A DNA stretch of 27,446 nt from Thermoplasmatota archaeon. Lineage in GTDB: Archaea; Thermoplasmatota; Thermoplasmata; Thermoplasmatales; Thermoplasmataceae. Location: NCBI GenBank assembly GCA_023489425.1, contig JAMDCG010000002.1:1-27446 (forward strand). Reading direction: 5' to 3'. Below the pieces are notes generated by a model, which did no database searches, had not been told where the DNA came from, and worked only from the letters and a program-made list of their open reading frames with translations. Both the position numbers and the translations under genes were made by a program. Below are positions 23,486-27,446 of the stretch, piece after piece. Each line of letters opens with the position of its first letter. The first letter of the stretch is position 1.

Positions 23486-24528
23486 GAAGATACCTTCTTC
23501 TCGAGGATGGCTCGTCCTTTGAGGGGAAGGCATTTGGTTCATGTGACAATTCAACAGGTGAACTGGTCTTCAATACATCTTTCACAGGATATTATGAAAT
23601 AATGACTGATCCATCATACGGAGGTCAGATCATAGTTTTCAACTTCCCCTCAATGTTTTACTATGACTATATGAAGGATGTAGCCCAGAGTGATGGGATA
23701 AGCGCAAGTGGAATAGTGGTCAAGGATGGAATCATTCCAGGAAACGGTACTTTTAAGATTCTGGATGATCTATTAAAATTGAAACATGTTCCAGGAATAT
23801 ATGGTATTGATACCAGAAAGTTAACCCAAAAAATAAGGGATTCTGGTAATCTTAAGGGGATCATAAGCTCTACAGATAGGATGCCAGATCACTTCTCAGA
23901 AATGGATACTGAGGATTTAATAAAAAAATTTTCAACAGAAGAATCGTATAATATTATGGGCAAAGGTAATAAGAACATTCTCTTTATTGACATGGGGACA
24001 AAGACATCACTCCTAAGGGAAGTTTCACAGCTAGGCGATCTTGAAGTTGTGAATATCTTCAATCTTCCAAAAAACTATGAAGATTATGATGGAATCTTTC
24101 TGTCAAACGGTCCCGGCGATCCAGGTAACAAAGTATTCAGTGAACTCAAGGGAGAACTGAAAAATGTGATAGGTAAGGTACCAGTCTTTGGTGTTTGTTT
24201 AGGACACCAGATAATTGGTGAGGTTATTGGAGGCAGGATAGAAAAGATGAAATTCGGTCATCATGGTTCAAATCATTCTGTTGGGAATGGACAAAGATCG
24301 TTTATTACATCACATAACCATAATTTCAGAATAGCAGAAGATTCACTGTATATTAAAGGAGTGGATATAATGTACAGGGACCTGAATGACGGCACTCCTG
24401 AAATGATGGGAATAGAGGACAAAATGCTTCTAAGCGCACAGTTTCATCCCGAAGGCTCGCCTGGACCAAGGGATAGCACCGGATTTTTTAATTTAATGAG
24501 GAGTGTAATGGATGGTATCAGAAACTAG
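23482..24528 (+). CDS. carA: Carbamoyl-phosphate synthase small (glutaminase) subunit
   Basis: Hydrolyses glutamine and channels ammonia to CarB for carbamoyl phosphate, feeding pyrimidine and arginine synthesis. 348 residues from the GTG at 23482. The N-terminal domain has LLEDGSSFEGKAFG, TGYYEIMTDPSYGGQIIVF and GIYGIDTRKLT. The class I glutamine amidotransferase domain has LSNGPGDPGN, the nucleophile C239 (VFGVCLGHQIIG), KMKFGHHGSNHSV, and H322/E324 (QFHPEGSPGPRDS). The catalytic triad is complete. A perfect SD precedes the start, and the gene overlaps the leader ORF by four bases upstream and carB by 17 bases downstream. Confidence 0.96.
   Translation: MRRYLLLEDGSSFEGKAFGSCDNSTGELVFNTSFTGYYEIMTDPSYGGQIIVFNFPSMFYYDYMKDVAQSDGISASGIVVKDGIIPGNGTFKILDDLLKLKHVPGIYGIDTRKLTQKIRDSGNLKGIISSTDRMPDHFSEMDTEDLIKKFSTEESYNIMGKGNKNILFIDMGTKTSLLREVSQLGDLEVVNIFNLPKNYEDYDGIFLSNGPGDPGNKVFSELKGELKNVIGKVPVFGVCLGHQIIGEVIGGRIEKMKFGHHGSNHSVGNGQRSFITSHNHNFRIAEDSLYIKGVDIMYRDLNDGTPEMMGIEDKMLLSAQFHPEGSPGPRDSTGFFNLMRSVMDGIRN
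24499..24503 (+). promoter_or_regulatory. Shine-Dalgarno site of carB
   Basis: AGGAG 8 bases before ATG at 24512, inside the end of carA. A later ATG (24539) has GAGGT only one base before it, too close for efficient use, so 24512 is preferred. Confidence 0.6.
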
Positions 24529-27446
24529 TGAAGAGGTTATGAGGGTACTTGTGATTGGTTCAGGTCCTGTGGTTATAGGGCAATCTGCAGAATTTGATTA
24601 TGCAGGAACTCAGGCATGCAGGATATTAAGGGAAAGAAGCATTTACACAATCCTCCTTAATTCTAATCCAGCAACAATTCAGACTGATAATTACAACGCA
24701 GATAGGGTATATATTGAACCCATAAACGTGGAAAATGCAGAACGTATAATTGAAACCGAGGGAGTGACCCACATAATAGGATCAATGGGAGGACAGACAG
24801 CTCTGAATCTTGTAATGGAACTTCATAACAGTGGTTATCTTAGGGAAAAAAACGTAAAAATTTTAGGAACGCAGCCAGAATCCATAAGAATAGCAGAAGA
24901 CAGGGAATTATTCCATTCAGTAATGGAAAAAAATGGCATAACAATACCATGGTCTGTTTCCCTCAAAAGGAGCAACTACAGGGAAGTTGCAACAGAAATT
25001 GATTACTTTCCGGTTATTCTCAGAACATCCTTTTCTCTGGGAGGACTTTCAGGAAAAATCATTAATGATAGTTCAGAGCTGATCTCAGTTCTAGATGAAA
25101 TATTTTCAGATTCAACTCAGAAATCTGTGGAAATAGAGAAATCCCTGTTGGGACTCATTGAAATGGAGTATGAAGTCATCAGAGATCATAGAGGAAATAG
25201 CATCATGGTATGCAACATGGAAAATCTTGATCCTATGGGAGTACATACAGGGGAGAGCATAGTCGTTACACCATCCCTTACGATTCCAGATAATATCCAT
25301 CAGAAAATGAGGAAAACAGCACTGGATATAGCTGAAATAGTCGGTATAGTTGGAGCATGCAATGTTCAGTTTGCAATAGATCTGGAAAGTGAAATTTTCT
25401 TCGTTGTTGAAATTAACCCCCGTACATCCAGATCTTCGGCTCTTGCTTCCAAGGCAAGTGGTTATCCTATAGCCAAGGTTGCAACAATGGTAATCTTAGG
25501 TGATTCCCTCTTTTCTATTTCTAATCCCATAACTGAAAACACATCCGCTTCCTTTGAACCTTCAATGGATTATGTAATAGTGAAAATTCCCATATGGCCA
25601 GTTGGAAAATTCTCTGATTCAGGTACCATCGGAATATCCATGAAATCCACAGGAGAGGCTATGGGCATAGGAAGATCCTTCGAGGAAGCTTTTCTTAAGG
25701 CTTTAGTATCGACAGAGCTTGATTTCAGCAAATACTTCTCAAAAGTAGATAGGGATGAGATATTTAATAATTTAAAGACAGCAAACTGGGAGAGGCTTGG
25801 ATATATAATATCTGCAATGAATATGGAGATTGATTCTGAAAAGATTGCTGAATTAACAGGCTGGCAAATAAATATAGTCAATAGACTATCTAATATGTTC
25901 AAATTTCTTGGAAAGTGTGCAGAAAATATTGAGGAATATCTGCCGGAACTTAAAAGATATGGCTATCCTGATAGAGTAATCTCCTGGAGATCTGGAATAA
26001 GCGAGTATGAAATCCTATTAATGAGAAAGAGAGTTTCTCTTTTTCCAAGCTTCAGGATGATCGATTCATCTTCATCTGAATTCAGTTCAAGGACAAAATA
26101 TCTCTATTCTACATATTATGAGGATGATGAGTGCGGTCCCTGGAAGAAGGATTCTGTACTAATTCTTGGATCAGGTCCAAACAGGATTGGACAGGGGCTT
26201 GAATTTGATTACAGTTCCGTAAAAGCAATTCAGGCACTAAAAAAATTTGGTTACAGATCACTGATGATAAATTCTAATCCGGAAACTGTATCCACTGATT
26301 TTAACACATCTGACGAACTATATTTTGATCCTATTTCACTCGAATATGTGAGCGGAATAATCGAAAAAAGGAAGCCATATGGAATAATCATCCAGTTCTC
26401 AGGTCAGACTGGGCAAAACATGGCATATGAGATTGGAAAAATATACGGTGAAGATATAATTATGGGAACAAAGCCTTCTTCCATAGCCAGAATTGAGAAC
26501 AGGTCAGCATTCTCAAGGGACCTCGATCAGCTGGGTATAACACAGGCCAGGTGGCATGAGGCATTCAGTATTAATGAAATAGTTGAAAAATCAAGATTGT
26601 TACAGAATAGGGTAATTATTAGGGGCAGCTTCATAATTGGAGGCTCTTCAATGTTCGTGAGCCGAACCTCAGCCGATATTGAAATATTCGTAAATAAAAT
26701 GAAAAACAGTGCTGTTAAATTCCCATTATTAATTTCTGAGCTAATCGAACAGGCCACTGAATATGATATGGATTTCGTAAGTAATAATAATCAGCTTCTG
26801 GTTGCAGGAATATTAAAACAAATTGAACCGGCTGGAATTCACTCAGGAGATTCAATGGCAATTTGTGGTCCAGATATACCCAATAAGGAACTTGAAGAAA
26901 GGATGAGAGACATTGCTGCAAAATTTCTGAACTTTTACGCCATAACTGGATTTACAAACATTCAGTTCATGGAAAAGGATGGTCAGCTATATGTCATCGA
27001 ACTCAATGCAAGAGCAAGCAGGACCGTTCCATTTATCAGTAAGTGGTCAGGTGTAAACTGGGTTGAAAATGGGATCGCAATGCTCCTTGGTAAGGACTGT
27101 ATCATCAAAGAGGAAAATGTTAAGGACTATGCGGTTAAGATACCGGTATTCCCTTTTAATAGATTTCACGATAGTGACTACCTTCTCTCCGCAGAGATGA
27201 GATCTACAGGGGAAGCTATGGTAAGGGCACCAACATTTGATTTATTAAAGGAGAAGATCAAATCATTTTTAAGAATTAGTTCTGAGAGATACATATTTTA
27301 CGGAAAAGATCACATCTTGCTCTTTGATGATAATGGAAAAATGGAAATAAAAGAGGAGGATGCCATTAAAATTATAAATTCATCTGATAACATAAATGTG
27401 ATTTGCAGTACTGACAGTCATCTAAGGAAAGAAATATCGCATATGG
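24512..27446 (+). CDS. carB: Carbamoyl-phosphate synthase large subunit, 3' end outside the window
   Basis: ATP-dependent synthesis of carbamoyl phosphate from bicarbonate and ammonia. 978 residues are visible with no stop; the full protein should be about 1030-1070. Two tandem ATP-grasp halves are clear. Half 1 has VLVIGSGPVVIGQSAEFDYAGTQ, SMGGQTALNL, MGVHTGES and VVEINPRTSRSSALASKASG. Half 2 has LILGSGPNRIGQGLEFDYSS, NSNPETVSTDFNTSD, GIHSGDS and ELNARASRTVPFISK. Glycine-loop sequences are less regular than usual (GGLSGK, GGSSMF), and the second-half NPR is NAR. The C-terminal MGS-like allosteric domain starts near residue 925 and looks eroded before the window ends. Overlaps carA by 17 bases. 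Confidence 0.96.
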   Translation, partial: MVSETSEEVMRVLVIGSGPVVIGQSAEFDYAGTQACRILRERSIYTILLNSNPATIQTDNYNADRVYIEPINVENAERIIETEGVTHIIGSMGGQTALNLVMELHNSGYLREKNVKILGTQPESIRIAEDRELFHSVMEKNGITIPWSVSLKRSNYREVATEIDYFPVILRTSFSLGGLSGKIINDSSELISVLDEIFSDSTQKSVEIEKSLLGLIEMEYEVIRDHRGNSIMVCNMENLDPMGVHTGESIVVTPSLTIPDNIHQKMRKTALDIAEIVGIVGACNVQFAIDLESEIFFVVEINPRTSRSSALASKASGYPIAKVATMVILGDSLFSISNPITENTSASFEPSMDYVIVKIPIWPVGKFSDSGTIGISMKSTGEAMGIGRSFEEAFLKALVSTELDFSKYFSKVDRDEIFNNLKTANWERLGYIISAMNMEIDSEKIAELTGWQINIVNRLSNMFKFLGKCAENIEEYLPELKRYGYPDRVISWRSGISEYEILLMRKRVSLFPSFRMIDSSSSEFSSRTKYLYSTYYEDDECGPWKKDSVLILGSGPNRIGQGLEFDYSSVKAIQALKKFGYRSLMINSNPETVSTDFNTSDELYFDPISLEYVSGIIEKRKPYGIIIQFSGQTGQNMAYEIGKIYGEDIIMGTKPSSIARIENRSAFSRDLDQLGITQARWHEAFSINEIVEKSRLLQNRVIIRGSFIIGGSSMFVSRTSADIEIFVNKMKNSAVKFPLLISELIEQATEYDMDFVSNNNQLLVAGILKQIEPAGIHSGDSMAICGPDIPNKELEERMRDIAAKFLNFYAITGFTNIQFMEKDGQLYVIELNARASRTVPFISKWSGVNWVENGIAMLLGKDCIIKEENVKDYAVKIPVFPFNRFHDSDYLLSAEMRSTGEAMVRAPTFDLLKEKIKSFLRISSERYIFYGKDHILLFDDNGKMEIKEEDAIKIINSSDNINVICSTDSHLRKEISHM

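Noticed and set aside
25570..25902. 110-residue minus-strand ORF inside carB
   Set aside because: carB is open and matches the CarB family across this stretch; the antisense frame has no family features.
1..27446. CRISPR array, insertion sequence, rRNA or toxin-antitoxin pair
   Set aside because: No direct-repeat series, terminal inverted repeats with transposase, rRNA-like sequence or short paired toxin/antitoxin genes were seen on either strand.

Overview
The window reads as chromosomal DNA from an AT-rich thermoacidophilic archaeon of the Thermoplasmatales (Thermoplasma/Ferroplasma/Picrophilus/Cuniculiplasma relatives). Evidence: a full-length tricorn protease, a zinc-containing dicluster ferredoxin with a His-rich N-terminus, an archaeal class I CCA-adding enzyme, a geranylgeranyl diphosphate synthase, an archaeal XPD helicase, XerA, heavy use of AGA/AGG arginine codons, and many starts that sit about 25 bases below an archaeal box A with no Shine-Dalgarno (SD) site. 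The genus cannot be fixed from the sequence alone.

Layout. 1-1890: 3' part of the CCA-adding enzyme (+), facing a minus-strand run of zinc ferredoxin, tRNA-Gln(UUG) and a 64-residue ubiquitin-like/sulfur-carrier protein ending in Gly-Gly. 2149-4937: purM (+), a class I photolyase (-), and a small NifX-like protein (+). 5013-10913: aconitase (-) and tricorn protease (+), divergent. 11005-14120: XerA recombinase (+), a CDGSH iron-sulfur protein (-), GGPP synthase (-) and RNase HII (+). 14184-17960: a plus-strand run of TPR protein, XPD helicase, metallo-beta-lactamase-fold hydrolase and GNAT acetyltransferase. 17952-20937: three minus-strand genes, a sugar nucleotidyltransferase with a cupin-like tail, a Kbl-type PLP transferase and an AlaX tRNA-editing protein. 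21085-23289: a five-TM protein and HtpX (+), and a two-TM protein of unknown function (-). 23402-27446: a candidate 27-codon leader ORF, carA, and carB, which runs off the end.

Most of this is housekeeping. No mobile element, CRISPR array or rRNA gene is visible, and no gene-free gap reaches 300 bases. The longest gap (1889-2148) is the zfx/purM divergent promoter region. Three things stand out. First, a Urm1/SAMP/MoaD-like gene starts 11 bases after a tRNA-Gln(UUG), one of the tRNA species that Urm1-type carriers thiolate in other organisms. Second, an uncharacterised short ORF overlaps the carA start by four bases, and carA has a perfect SD, a feature otherwise seen mostly at internal cistrons here. 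Third, a TPR protein is translationally coupled to XPD. CarB also has an eroded C-terminal allosteric domain, which fits control of this pathway having moved to the leader.

Start-site logic: first genes of transcripts usually lack an SD and have box A 24-27 bases before the start codon, while internal cistrons carry GGAGG-like sites. I used this to choose starts for acnA, the NifX-like gene, the GNAT gene, carA and carB.
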